Shown here in pieces: positions 52,796 through 62,705 of a stretch of DNA of 64,000 nucleotides; the first letter of the stretch is position 1; each line of letters opens with the position of its first letter. The position numbers and the translations under genes were made by a program. The stretch spans positions 1,143,796 through 1,207,795 of the forward strand of contig NZ_CP083583.1 of assembly GCF_020091585.1 (NCBI RefSeq). Direction: 5' to 3'. Source of the stretch: Kovacikia minuta CCNUW1 (GTDB taxonomy: Bacteria > Cyanobacteriota > Cyanobacteriia > Leptolyngbyales > Leptolyngbyaceae). Below the pieces are notes generated by a model, which worked only from the letters and a program-made list of their open reading frames with translations, was not told where the DNA came from and searched no databases.

Positions 52796-54848
52796 ATGTT
52801 ACGCCTACTCATCGTTGACGATAATCCAGACGATCGCTTCCTGATGACCCGTGAACTACAACGCGAGTTTTCAGGTCTTGAAATTGAAGAAGTACTGGAA
52901 TTAAAGAGTTTGAATCAATTTCTGGAGCGAGGAAATTTCGATCTCGCCATTACGGATTTTCGTCTCCATTGGAGTAATGGATTAACAGTACTGAAAGAGA
53001 TTAAATCCCGCTATCCAAACTGCCCAGTTGTCATGTTTACAGATAGCGGTAGCCAGGAGATTGCAGTTGAGGCAATGAAATTGGGATTGGATGATTACTT
53101 GACCAAATCCTCCAAGCACTACACTCAATTGCCAATGGTAATTCGTACTGTTTTAGAACGAGTTCGACATACTGCTGAGCAACAGCGCATAGAGACAGCC
53201 CTACAACACAGTGAAGAGCGTTTGAGATTAGCTCTTAATGCCGCTCAAATGGGAATTTGGGATTGGGATCTACAAACCAACCAAATGACCTGGACAGAAA
53301 GTAATGAGAAACTTTTTGGTCTGTCTCCTGGAACCTTTGCAGGCACCTATGAGGCGTTCTTGGAACTGGTACACCCAGAAGATCAGGGAGCAGTCCGTCA
53401 GGCAACGGACCGATCTCTGGAAACAAAAACGAGCTACTCCGTAGAAAATCGCATTATTCGTCCTGATCACAGCATCCGTTGGGTTATGGGTAATGGCGAA
53501 ATTGTCCTTGACGCTGCCGGACAACCGCTGCGATTGGTAGGGACGACTATGGATATCACCGAACGCAAGAAGGCAGAACTCGGACTTCAACGGCTTACTG
53601 CAACGCTAGAACAGCAAGTGCGGGAACGAACCGCCCGCCTTGAGCAAGCCCTTGACTTTGAAGCGACCCTGAGACGGATTACCGATAAGGTGCGAGATAG
53701 TCTGGACGAAAGCCAGATTTTGCAAACAGCCGTGCAGGAATTAGGCATTGGGTTGGGGGTCAACTCCTGTAACGCCGCCTTGTATGACCTGTCTGAAGGA
53801 ACTTCCACCATTCTCTATGAATACAACCCTTCCCTTTTTCCAATGAAAGGTCATGTTAGCCACCTGACGGATTTGCCGGAAGTTTACCAGCGTTTATTGC
53901 GTGGGGAGACTGTGCAAATTTGTAATGTCACCGTCAACCCATTTCGAGGTCGGGTAGCGATGCTTGCCTGCCCCATGTTCCTTGAACAAGAAGTTTTAGG
54001 GGATTTATGGCTGATTATTGATAAAGAATATTCGTTTAAGGAACAGGAACTGCGTCTGGTTCAGCAGGTGGCAAACCATTGCGCGATCGCCCTGCGGCAG
54101 GCGCGTCTTTATCAAGCGGCGCAAACTCAGGTCAAAGAACTGGAGAAGCTGAATCACCTGAAAGATGATTTTCTGAGTACGGTATCCCACGAATTGCGTA
54201 CACCCGTTGCCAATATGAAAATGGCAATTCGGATGCTAAAACTGGTGCCCACGGGCGATCGGGCACAACGATATTGGGACATTTTGGAATCAGAGTGCGA
54301 TCGGGAAGCAACGCTGGTGAGCGATTTGCTAGACTTACAGCAGTTAGAAACATCCCTCCACACTGACACCTCAACTGACCTATCCCTAGCCTCTGTGCAT
54401 TTGCAGGAATGGCTTTTACCGATCCTTACCCCCTTCAAAGGCCGCGCTCAAGAACATCAACAGTCATTCGAGGTTGAAATTTCCCCAAATCTTCCTTCGT
54501 TATTCACTGACCCAAAGCGACTGGAGCGGATCTTGGCAGAATTGCTGAACAATGCCTGTAAGTATACGTCGGGTCAGGGCAGTATCACTTTCAACGTTCA
54601 CGACAACGCGGTTTTACGTTCTATTCAATTTACGGTTCGTAATCAGGCAGAAATTCCAGTGGAAGAGTTACCCCATATCTTCAAAAAGTTTTACCGAATT
54701 CCCACATGCCGATCCCTGGAAGCAAGGAGGGACGGGGTTAGGTTTAGCACTTGTCAAAAAGCTGGTTGAACACATGGGGGGTACGATCGCCGTTGAAAGT
54801 GTTAATGGTTGGACGACATTTGCAGTGAGTTTTCAGTATTCTTCGTAA
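52796..54848 (+). pseudogene. REC-PAS-GAF histidine kinase, frameshifted in the ATP lid
   Basis: Receiver (LLIVDDNPDDRF; phospho-Asp in DLAITDFRLHWSNG; Lys in YLTKSSKHY) resembling that of the 50660 gene, then PAS/PAC (MGIWDWDLQTNQMTWTESNE; GTTMDITERKKAE), GAF, and a kinase with FLSTVSHELRTPVANMKMAI (phospho-His). At about 54705 one base is off; the correct frame reads [20 protein letters not shown] and ends at 54848 (SFQYSS). Without the correction the G2 box is lost and the kinase would be dead. Either an indel error or a real loss. The full length would be about 684 residues. Confidence 0.9.
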
Positions 54849-54884
54849 AATTATTACCCAGGGGAAACCGGAGTAATAACACTA

Positions 54885-55275
54885 CCCTTCTGAACCATCC
54901 CCCGATTTAGCGGGTATTCAGGTTTTGGTGATTGATGATGAAGTGGATTCCTACCAGTTTGTGGCGTTTGTGTTGGAACAGGCAGGTGCAAGGGTAATCA
55001 TTGCTGAGACTGCAAATGAGGGATTTCTGGCGTTCGTGCAATCTCCGCCCGATATATGACTTAGCGACATTGGTATGCCCCATAGGGATGGCTATATGCT
55101 GATCCAACAAATTAGGACGTTGCCCCAGAGCAGGGAGGGACTATTCCTGCGATCGCTCTCGCTGCCTGCGCCAGGGATTTCGATCAGCAGAAGGCAATAC
55201 AAGCTGGATTTCAACTGCATTTTAGTAAACCGATCGAGCCAGAAAGATTCAGTAGATCAAAAATTTTGCGGATAA
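54885..55275 (+). pseudogene. Receiver-domain relic
   Basis: IQVLVIDDEVDSYQFVAFVL (acidic pocket), then a TGA stop directly before LSDIGMPHRDGYMLIQQIRT (phospho-Asp), then a frame change near 55140 with ALAACARDFDQQKAIQAGFQ and HFSKPIEPERF (conserved Lys) in another frame. The receiver fold is complete in pieces but cannot be translated as one. It follows the REC-kinase gene and was probably its C-terminal or partner receiver. Confidence 0.8.
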
Positions 55276-55319
55276 AGAGAAAAGGAAAGGGGTAGGGTCA
55301 GGGTAAAAGCTTTGAAATC

Positions 55320-55686
55320 AAACCATGACGACCTACCCATCCTCCTGATTATCTCTTACCCCTGCCTTGAGTGATGAAGCCACTCTGGAGGCCGCCTTAG
55401 ATTGTTTGTTAGAGCAGGTGCCTTTGGACCTGGAAAACACCTACTTCAGTTGTGAAGACCTGTTCGAGATTTTGCTGCGGGCCGCTAGTCGTCACGATAG
55501 TATCGAGCATACCGCACAACGCTTGGACGGGGTTCCCAGTGGCAATGGCATTCGCTATCACCTGGACAAGTTAGATGACATGGTCGCCCTGGAACGACAA
55601 CTCAATGGAGCATTGCAGAGTCGAATTCCACCCAAAATTCGCAAACGACGGCATCGGATTGCCATTGACCTGCACTTAATTCCCTA
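55320..55686 (+). pseudogene. ISH3-type transposase, N-terminal fragment
   Basis: It matches the N-terminus of the ISH3 gene at 59053-60222: SDEATLEAALDCLLEQVPLD, FEILLRAASRHDSIEHTAQR, GNGIRYHLDKLDDMVALERQ and IPPKIRKRRHRIAIDLHLIP. A TGA at 55347-55349 follows the start-like MTTYPSS. Homology ends at ccctaggt near 55686, where a different transposase continues. Confidence 0.8.
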
Positions 55687-56257
55687 GGTCCGGTTGGACA
55701 CCGATGGCATCGGCATGGCGTGGTTTCAGGACAATGCGGCATTGGTCAATTGGGTGCAAGACCAACCGTTACAATCCCCCTTGTACTGCATCGGGGATGG
55801 ACATTCGGGCATTTGGAATCTGCTGAGCCAACTCGTCGAAGATGACCAGCGCATTGAGATTCTCGATTGGTATCATCTGATGGAAAATCTGCACAAAGTG
55901 GGTGGGTCGTTGCAACGTCATGCTCAAGCCCGTCAACTGCTTTGGCGTGGGCAAGTAGATGCAGCCATTGCGGTATTTGAGGATTGTGCTCTCGAGCAGG
56001 CAAAGTGTTTTCAAAACTATCTCCGGGAGCATCGTCATCGCATTGTCAATTATGAGTATTTTCAAGCGGAAGGATTGTGTGCGATTGGTTCTGGAGATGT
56101 GGAATCTTGGGTGAAACAGATTGACCGTCGGATTCAGTTATCGGGAGCCAGTTGGAATCCAGAGCATGCACCCCAAGTTCTAGCCCACCGCTGCGCTTAT
56201 TTGAATGGTTCTCTCGATCCTCAACACCTTTTTCTCTCAAGAAGGTGACACGCTCCC
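55687..56257 (+). pseudogene. ISKra4-type transposase, C-terminal fragment
   Basis: LYCIGDGHSGIWNLLSQLVE, ILDWYHLMENLHKVGG and RIVNYEYFQAEGLCAIGSGD are C-terminal DDE blocks of an ISKra4-family transposase, of a type different from the one at 56754. The gene ends at TGA 56246-56248 inside a terminal repeat GGGAGCGTGTCACCTTCTTG (read on the minus strand, ending at 56257). The N-terminal half is replaced by ISH3 sequence, so this is a recombination junction. Confidence 0.75.
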
Positions 56258-56578
56258 ATCAACTAAGTTCTGCAACACAATCGTTTGAATTTCTCTGTAT
56301 CTTCGTCTCCAGCGAGTCACCCAGAATCTTGCAGTTCGAGGACGAGATGAGGCTAGGACTTCACTGAGGCGTTGATCTAAAAATTCATTGCCTGTGTTGC
56401 CTGTGATCGCACCGATCACATGATTGTCGTTGTCGATCTCAAGTTTGCCTTGCAGGACTAAGTCTAGTAATAAAGAACCGACCAAGCCATAGTCGAGTGC
56501 AGAGTACAAAGAGAAGCGAGTTCTCCCAGTTTGAGGATTGAGTGCAAGCAGGATTAAGTCCTGTGAAAGATATTGCAT
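56258..56578 (-). pseudogene. GPP34/GOLPH3-like protein, 3' truncated
   Basis: From ATG 56578 (AGGAA eight bases upstream) the protein reads MQYLSQDLILLALNPQTGRT, YSALDYGLVGSLLLDLVLQG (the hydrophobic hairpin) and ITGNTGNEFLDQRLSEVLAS, as in GPP34-domain proteins related to GOLPH3, which bind phosphoinositides in eukaryotes; the bacterial role is unclear. Full-length members have about 210-230 residues. This one stops after VLQNLVD because the ISKra4 end begins at 56257; the last residues to 56237 come from the IS. A longer open frame upstream to 56710 is not needed. Confidence 0.75.
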
Positions 56579-56731
56579 GATGGATTCCTTTCGCATTGAG
56601 CAATCGTTATAGCTCAGTAACAGCAGCACCGAATCGTGTTGGATCTGTAGCGATGGAAGTAGAGATCCTGGATTTATCTCCTGACTGCATGACTGTTTGC
56701 ATACATTCAATATAGGAAATTGCCTTCAGTG

Positions 56732-58119
56732 GGTATGACTAAAATTTGATGTGCTATTCTACAAAAGTGAAGCCGTAGCGATTAATCTTTGACCAAAATT
56801 GCTGCCATCGTCCTTGGCTATAACTCAAGGTTCTCAAACTCAAAACAATTCCAGCCCCATATTCTTTCCATTTCATTCCAGAGCCGCACAGTCGCTCTTT
56901 AACAATGACTTTGCATCCAGCTTCAGTGACTCCCGAACCAATGGGTAAATGACGGGCAGTCGCCTCGGCATAGCGCATCTGATGGTGGTGATTGCGAAAG
57001 TAAGTGATGGCATCTTGTAATCCCTCTTGCACCGATTGACTCACCCGTTGCGGCACAAGGGTTTCCATTTCTGCCAACAGCCGTTCTGCGGCACCGATTT
57101 CGTGCTTAAGTGTATGACAATGCTCATCCATCCAGCTTTTTTGATGTTTAGCATTGCGGGGATGGATGGCTTTGGCAACGTTGTCAAGATACTGAGTCGC
57201 ATGAAAGAAATCCAAAACTTGGGTATCGGTTACGGGTTCGAGAAAGGTCCAATTCTCTGGTGCTCCATCGGCTAAGCCTTGATAGTGAGCGTTGGGATAT
57301 AACCGTTTGATGTGTTCAATTTCTCGTTGCATTCGAGTTAAAAACGTGTTCCGTCCATATTCAGGGGCCGCCGCCACATAGGTGGTATGGAGCCGTTCCC
57401 CTTGAGCATCATAGAGACTCAGAGTGCCAACCATGGCTTGGCGAAATCCGTCTTCGCATAACAACAGGCAGGTGCCATCAACACCGAGACTGACCGTTGC
57501 CACCTCTGCAGGTAATTTTGGTGTCTGATAGTGCCAATCCTCTTCCTTGAGCAAGGCAATCTCACCGACTGCTTCGGCTAACGTTTGCACAAACGAACGA
57601 TGGACGATTCGCCCATGATTTTCCCGCAAGTCTTCTACGACCCGCACACTACTCATCTCCGCATATTTGTGGGAAATTTGTTTCGCCAATCGAGGGGTTG
57701 AGGTCATGATGTTCCGAGCATCAACTTTCAATGGGCAAAGGGTGGTTCCACCGGCACTCGTTTGGTAGACATGCCGATGCACTTCTACGGTTCCATAAGG
57801 GGTTTGATAGGTTTTGGGCAATTGTCCTTTACTCGTCCAATTCATCCCACCCATTTCAATGGCACTTCCATCGGTATCAAATTGTTTAAGAGCTTCTCCA
57901 CTGGCCACAGTTCCTGCTTCATTCAGTACCGATTGAATGGTTTCTTCGGTATCTAGAAATGATTGGCTCAGAGGAATAGTGATTTGAAGTGTGATTGACT
58001 CTGTTGTACTCTGGACAATGCTTACAGCCATTCCTTGCCCCTCCACAAGCCTGGAAAAATAAACCCAATCTCCAGAGCATATCAGGCCTTGTTGTCTACA
58101 TCAAGTTTTGGTCAAACCC
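56732..58119 (-). mobile_element. ISKra4-family element with 8-bp target duplication
   Basis: Ends GGGTATGACTAAAATTTGAT (from 56732) and GGGTTTGACCAAAACTTGAT (minus strand from 58119) are inverted repeats. CCTTCAGT flanks both sides (56724-56731 and 58120-58127), a clean 8-bp duplication. The element is 1388 bp and carries one intact gene. Confidence 0.93.
56754..58031 (-). CDS. ISKra4 family transposase
   Basis: About 425 residues from ATG 58031 (an ATG at 58046 adds five residues). The N-terminal part has MGGMNWTSKGQLPKTYQTPY and ISHKYAEMSSVRVVEDLREN. The catalytic region shows VSLGVDGTCLLLCEDGFRQA (first Asp), YQGLADGAPENWTFLEPV and VLDFFHATQYLDNVAKAI (second Asp), and HLPIGSGVTEAGCKVIVKER (Glu). 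The gene is intact in an element with perfect target duplication, so it is probably active. A near-identical 5' part of this gene is present in inverted orientation at 60284. Confidence 0.9.
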   Translation of the reverse strand: MAVSIVQSTTESITLQITIPLSQSFLDTEETIQSVLNEAGTVASGEALKQFDTDGSAIEMGGMNWTSKGQLPKTYQTPYGTVEVHRHVYQTSAGGTTLCPLKVDARNIMTSTPRLAKQISHKYAEMSSVRVVEDLRENHGRIVHRSFVQTLAEAVGEIALLKEEDWHYQTPKLPAEVATVSLGVDGTCLLLCEDGFRQAMVGTLSLYDAQGERLHTTYVAAAPEYGRNTFLTRMQREIEHIKRLYPNAHYQGLADGAPENWTFLEPVTDTQVLDFFHATQYLDNVAKAIHPRNAKHQKSWMDEHCHTLKHEIGAAERLLAEMETLVPQRVSQSVQEGLQDAITYFRNHHHQMRYAEATARHLPIGSGVTEAGCKVIVKERLCGSGMKWKEYGAGIVLSLRTLSYSQGRWQQFWSKINRYGFTFVE

Positions 58120-58246
58120 CCTTCAGTCCGTCGTCTACAGTGGGTTAAATTTTTTACAGTACAAATTGATAGAGTAGCCCTGCGATCGCAAAGTAGAGGA
58201 CTGGTTATAACTTAAGTTAGAATCCGAACTCAATCGAAAGTAACCC

Positions 58247-58933
58247 CTACAAACTGACAATACCCCGCTTAACTGCAACAATCACAGCTTGAGTCCGATC
58301 GCCCACATCTAACTTATTCAAAATCCGATTCACATGAGATTTGAACCGTGCCTTCACCAATACTCAAAGCCGCCGCAATCTCAGCATTACTCATTCCCTG
58401 TGCCAGTGAGCGAAGAACTTCTAATTCCCGTTCACTCAGTTCTGGATTGCTGAGGCGCTGCGCCAACTTTGCTCCCACGTCAGGGGAATATACTGCTGAC
58501 CCCGATGGACGGTGTGAATGGCATTCAGAAGCTCATCGGGTTCAGTTTCTTTCAACAGATATCCTTTTGCGCCTGCCTGCAATCCCCGATAAATGTCTTC
58601 GTCGCTATCATAGGTGGTCAGTACAATAATCCGAGCAGATTTAGCGATCGCACAAATTGCAGCAATGGCGGCAACTCCTTCCACTTCCGGCATTCGCAGA
58701 TCCATCAGCGTGACATCCGGTTGGTGTTTCTCAAAGAGCGCGATCGCCTGTTCCCCATTTTCCGCTTGGGCAATCACCTGCATCTCTGGATCACGGTTAA
58801 TAATCGTGGCTAATCCTTGCCGAAAAATAGCATGATCGTCTGCAATTAGAACTCGAATTGGGGGTGTGGGGTGTGGGGTGTGGGGTGTAGAGAAGTCACT
58901 GGGGTGTGGGGTGTGGGGTGTAGGATGTGTCAA
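58247..58933 (-). pseudogene. NarL/LuxR-family response regulator, two frameshifts
   Basis: Receiver: IRVLIADDHAIFRQGLATII, VTLMDLRMPEVEGVAAIAAI (phospho-Asp), GAKGYLLKETEPDELLNAIH (Lys). Near 58478 one base is missing; the other frame gives DVGAKLAQRLSNPELSEREL and EIAAALSIGEGTV, the LuxR helix-turn-helix. A second slip near 58350 leads to SHVNRILNKLDVGDRTQAVI and the stop at 58247. About 228 residues in total. The start is TTG 58933, and the first 25 residues (THPTPHTPHP...) are translated heptamer repeats. Its start overlaps the stop of a truncated upstream gene (TTGA). Confidence 0.88.
58859..58922. repeat. gggtgtg heptamer repeats at the regulator's 5' end
   Basis: Tandem gggtgtg/gggtgta units (58861-58888 and 58901-58921) lie where the NarL gene begins. 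No ATG lies between them and the receiver domain. The repeats therefore either encode an N-terminal tail or replaced the original start region. Confidence 0.8.
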
Positions 58934-59040
58934 TTGTCTATCCCCCTTTGAAGACTCTGACGGAGACGGTTGAGTAAACGCCCTGTGCTTTCACACAAAC
59001 TCATTAATTCAGTGATGTCATCAATGTAATTCAGACTCAG
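58930..59040 (-). pseudogene. 3' remnant of the gene upstream of the NarL regulator
   Basis: The minus-strand frame LNYIDDITELMSLCESTGRL then LNRLRQSLQRGIDN ends in TGA at 58932-58930, overlapping the TTG start of the regulator. Such overlaps are usual in kinase-regulator operons, so a sensor kinase is the natural guess, but the remaining 36 residues show no motif. The ISH3 element removed the rest. Confidence 0.35.
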
Positions 59041-59052
59041 TAGATCACAAAA

Positions 59053-60222
59053 TCATTTTGGGGTAGGTAAATAGATAGCAGTGATGGGTGGAAAATGTCG
59101 TTCAACAGCCTGAGAGAGAAATTCCAACATGGTTTTAAGACCAAACAACTCACGATGAATGACTCGTCCCCGTCGCTGGGTCTGACTGACAAAGAACCAC
59201 AACAAGTACACCCAGAGATTAACCAGGATAAACGCCAGTGCCACAAATAACAGGCGAACCACTGGATTCTTACTCGTGGTGCGAATGCGACACTGATTTT
59301 TAATTCTGTAGCTCGTTTCGATGCCAAAGCGCTCCCGATAATGCTGATGCAACTGATGGAGGTCAATAGTGACTCGATGCGCCACATAAAGCGCATATTG
59401 AATCCCATGCTTGCCCTTGAAGCCTTTGTAATAGGTGCACACCACTCGCATTTGACAAGTCACGGAACCATAGTTGGCACTGCTGAGGGTGTAGCGTGTC
59501 GCATAGCTTTTGCGCCCGACGAGTAATGAGCGGGTGCCTCCGGTTTTACCGCGAATCACCGCAGGCATCAAAAACGGGATGTTGAGTGCTTTGAGCCAGC
59601 GAATCACCGGCACACTGTAAAAGCCTCGGTCGAGATACAACCGTTTGACTCGAATCTTCAGAGCAGAGAGCATTGCCAACAAATAAGTCACCGTTGCCAC
59701 CAAGGTTTCCTGTCGATGCACCGCATGAATTCCGAGGGTGACTCGCTTGTTGCGGCAGATGACATAAACGGTGGCATAGGCAAAAAATGTGGTGGTTCCG
59801 GCTTTGGCTTGGGAGCGATAGATATAGGGTGCTGCTGCCTCAGTTCGGTTGCCATAGTAGGGAATCAAGTGCAGGTCAATCGCGATCCGATGTCGTCTTT
59901 TGCGAATCTTGGGTGGAATTCGGCTCTGCAATGCCCCATTGAGTTGTCCCTCCAAAGCGACCATGTCATCTAACTGGTCGAGATGATAGCGAATGCCATT
60001 GCCACTGGGAACTCCTTGTAGGCGTTGAGCGGTATGCTCGATGCTATCGTGACGACTGGCTGCCCGGAGCAAAATCTCAAATAGGCTTTCGGCACTACAA
60101 CTACTATCTTCGGGTACTAAAGGCAGGTGCTCTAACAAGCACTCCAAGGCTGCTTCCAGGGTTGCTTCATCACTCAAGGCAGGGGTGGAAGATAATGAGG
60201 AAGATGGGTAGGGTTTGACCAA
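59053..60222 (-). CDS. ISH3 family transposase
   Basis: A 389-residue DDE transposase. Helical N-terminus (LFEILLRAASRHDSIEHTAQ), core with HRIAIDLHLIPYYGNRTEAA (first Asp), IRVKRLYLDRGFYSVPVIRW (second Asp) and HYRERFGIETSYRIKNQCRI (Glu, Y-(2)-R-(3)-E-(6)-K-like signature), and a hydrophobic C-terminus. The reading frame is open, but its first four codons (TTG at 60222) come from the end of the adjoining ISKra4 copy. The native start region (compare ATGACGACCTACCC at 55323) is lost, so expression is doubtful. Confidence 0.85.
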   Translation of the reverse strand: MVKPYPSSSLSSTPALSDEATLEAALECLLEHLPLVPEDSSCSAESLFEILLRAASRHDSIEHTAQRLQGVPSGNGIRYHLDQLDDMVALEGQLNGALQSRIPPKIRKRRHRIAIDLHLIPYYGNRTEAAAPYIYRSQAKAGTTTFFAYATVYVICRNKRVTLGIHAVHRQETLVATVTYLLAMLSALKIRVKRLYLDRGFYSVPVIRWLKALNIPFLMPAVIRGKTGGTRSLLVGRKSYATRYTLSSANYGSVTCQMRVVCTYYKGFKGKHGIQYALYVAHRVTIDLHQLHQHYRERFGIETSYRIKNQCRIRTTSKNPVVRLLFVALAFILVNLWVYLLWFFVSQTQRRGRVIHRELFGLKTMLEFLSQAVERHFPPITAIYLPTPK

Positions 60223-60836
60223 AACTTGATGTAGATAACAAGGCCTGATATGCTCTGGAGATTGGGTTTATTTTTCCAGGCTTGTGGAGGGGCAAGGAAT
60301 GGCCGTAAGCATTGTCCAGAGTACAACAGAGTCAATCACACTTCAAATCACTATTCCTCTGAGCCAATCATTTCTAGATACCGAAGAAACCATTCAATCG
60401 GTACTGAATGAAGCAGGAACTGTGGCCAGTGGAGAAGCTCTTAAACAATTTGATACCGATGGAAGTGCCATTGAAATGGGTGGGATGAATTGGACGAGTA
60501 AAGGACAATTGCCCAAAACCTATCAAACCCCTTATGGAACCGTAGAAGTGCATCGGCATGTCTACCAAACGAGTGCCGGTGGAACCACCCTTTGCCCATT
60601 GGAAGTTGATGCTCGGAACATCATGACCTCAACCCCTCGATTGGCGAAACAAATTTCCCACAAATATGCGGAGATGAGTAGTGTGCGGGTCGTAGAAGAC
60701 TTGCGGGAAAATCATGGGCGAATCGTCCATCGTTCGTTTGTGCAAACGTTAGCCGAAGCAGTCGGTGAGATTGCCTTGCTCAAGGAAGAGGATTGGCACT
60801 ATCAGACACCAAAATTACCCGCAGAGGTGGCAACTA
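60211..60836 (+). pseudogene. ISKra4 copy 2, 5' part only, inverted
   Basis: Starts with the same end GGGTTTGACCAAAACTTGAT at 60211. It then carries the transposase start at 60299 (MAVSIVQ; the in-frame ATG at 60284 is upstream) with only one visible residue change (CPLEVDAR for CPLKVDAR) over about 185 residues. It stops after LPAEVAT at 60834, where the IS21 element begins. It is inverted relative to the intact copy at 56732-58119. Confidence 0.88.
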
Positions 60837-62636
60837 TGGCGCGACAATTATCTAGACCGAGTGACGATTACATTGCCCATCCCAGAGTTGCAAAGTAAGA
60901 GATCACTTTTTCATTTATAAACCGGATCAGGTTCATTTATAAACCGGATCAGATTGCATCGCTTAGTTCAGCAATTGTGATCAACCGAAAGTTTCAAAGA
61001 AAAGACACTAGGAGATGTCCCAACAGCAATTCGAGACGTCCTAGTGCCCGCAGCAATAAAATATCAACAGGTCCAACTGTACATGAACGCGAAGAAAAAG
61101 GGGCATTCCCAACAAGCCTCGGCAGCCAAAGCTGGAATTTCACCGCGCACGGCTCGGCGGATAGAAAGCGGTACCCATCGACCGAAACGAGGACGACCGA
61201 GAGATTGGCAGACTCGTCTTGACCCACTCGATGGGCACTGGGAAGCCGACTTACTGCCGCTGCTGGAACGTGAACCTCGCCTGGAACCCATCACGTTGTT
61301 TGAAGCCCTGCAAGAGTTATATCCCGGACAGTACGATGACAAGCTCAGAACGGTGCAACGGCGAGTGGAACGCTGGAAAGCCAAGTATGGCAAGCCTAAA
61401 GAAGTGATGTTCAAAATCCAGCATACACCCGGAGAGTTAGGACTGTCCGACTTTACACACCTTAAAGGGGTGAGTGTCACGGTGAAGGGGCAACCATTTC
61501 AGCACATTTTGTATCACTATCGACTGGCGTTTAGCGGTTGGCAATATGTGCAGGTGATCCAGGGTGGAGAGAGCTTTGTGGGGTTGTCCCAAGGCTTACA
61601 GAATGCGCTGTTTGCTTGTGGCGGAGTGCCAGGGCAGCATCGCACTGATAGTCTGAGTGCCGCCTATCGCAATACTGGAGGACGTAATCCTCAATTGACG
61701 CAGATGTATGCCGCGATCTGCGACCACTACCGACTGCAACCGACTCGGAATAACCCAGGAGTGGCCCATGAGAACGGCTCGGTAGAATCGTCGCATGGCT
61801 ACTTCAAACGTCGCTTGTGTCAGGCTTTGTATCGTCGAGGCAGCTTCAATTTTGAGACCGTTGGGCAATATCAGGCATTCATTGAATCGGTGATTGCGAA
61901 ACTCAACGCCAAGTGCCAGCAGAAATTTGAACTGGAACAAACGACCCTGCAAAGCTTACCGCACTATCGCACGGCCGATTATGAAGTGCTCAGCAGTCGC
62001 GTCAGTGCCCACAGTACCATCAGTGTGCGCTGCATCCTTTACAGTGTGCCGTCTCGCCTGATTGGGCAGCACCTGACGCTCCATCTCTATCATGACCGGA
62101 TCGTGGGCTTTGTGGGCAGCACCGAAGTCGTCGAACTACCTCGAATCCATGTGCATGGCAGTGCCGCGGTTCGACGCGCACGCTGCATCAACTATCGTCA
62201 TGTCGTCGAAAGCTTACGCCGCAAGCCGAGAGCCTTTCTCTATTGCCAGTGGCAAGAGGACTTGCTACCAGATGCGGACTGGCGTGAGCTTTGGCAACAG
62301 ATGAAACGCGGTGCTGAGCCTGATACGGCGGCGCGTTGGATGGTTGAAGCGCTCTATATCGCCGCCACTCAAGACCGAGAAGTCGAAGTGGCGAACTATC
62401 TCAAAACCGAACTAGCCGCTGGCACCTTCACCCTCCATCGTCTCCAACACCAATTCAACCGCATGCAAACCTTACCGATACCCGACGTTGCCTCCGTGCA
62501 GCACGAACTCTCCAGCTATGACCAACTCTTCCAGCAATCTCCAGCCCCCGTCGAGCCCGCATCAGTCCCTGACGAGCGTGCTCAAACGCCTCAAACTCGG
62601 CCACTTCCTGTCCGACTGGCAAGCGGTCGAACATCA
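60837..62636 (+). mobile_element. IS21-family element, truncated
   Basis: Begins near tggcgcgacaattatctaga at 60837, with the TG terminus usual in IS21. Two tandem copies of ttcatttataaaccggatca at about 60911-60953 resemble the multiple terminal repeats of IS21 elements. istA is present; istB is cut after 40 codons by the next IS at 62637. Confidence 0.75.
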
Positions 62637-62705
62637 CTAATTCTAATTAATTGTGTGTTTTCAAGGTCAAGACCTAGCAAGGCTGTTAGGCTCAAAGGTA
62701 GATGA
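61044..62705 (+). CDS. istA: IS21 family transposase IstA
   Basis: The IS21 transposase has a helix-turn-helix (SQQASAAKAGISPRTARRIE, about 22-41) and an integrase-like core: ELGLSDFTHLKGVSVTVKGQ (first Asp), VPGQHRTDSLSAAYRNTGG (second Asp) and NPGVAHENGSVESSHGYFKR (Glu). A beta-barrel C-terminus follows (RCILYSVPSRLIGQHLTLHL). The frame continues past the junction at 62637 into the next element, so the last ~22 residues are foreign. The annotated start at 61044 is upstream of the fold; ATG 61083 is also possible. Without istB, transposition would be impaired. Confidence 0.88.
   Translation: MPAAIKYQQVQLYMNAKKKGHSQQASAAKAGISPRTARRIESGTHRPKRGRPRDWQTRLDPLDGHWEADLLPLLEREPRLEPITLFEALQELYPGQYDDKLRTVQRRVERWKAKYGKPKEVMFKIQHTPGELGLSDFTHLKGVSVTVKGQPFQHILYHYRLAFSGWQYVQVIQGGESFVGLSQGLQNALFACGGVPGQHRTDSLSAAYRNTGGRNPQLTQMYAAICDHYRLQPTRNNPGVAHENGSVESSHGYFKRRLCQALYRRGSFNFETVGQYQAFIESVIAKLNAKCQQKFELEQTTLQSLPHYRTADYEVLSSRVSAHSTISVRCILYSVPSRLIGQHLTLHLYHDRIVGFVGSTEVVELPRIHVHGSAAVRRARCINYRHVVESLRRKPRAFLYCQWQEDLLPDADWRELWQQMKRGAEPDTAARWMVEALYIAATQDREVEVANYLKTELAAGTFTLHRLQHQFNRMQTLPIPDVASVQHELSSYDQLFQQSPAPVEPASVPDERAQTPQTRPLPVRLASGRTSLILINCVFSRSRPSKAVRLKGR
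62518..62640 (+). pseudogene. istB: IstB, N-terminal fragment
   Basis: ATG 62518 overlaps the end of istA in another frame. LKRLKLGHFLSDWQAVEHH is the start of IstB, the AAA+ helper ATPase of IS21. The frame meets a TAA supplied by the next IS terminus at 62638. The ATPase motifs are lost, unless the gene resumes beyond the window. Confidence 0.75.
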
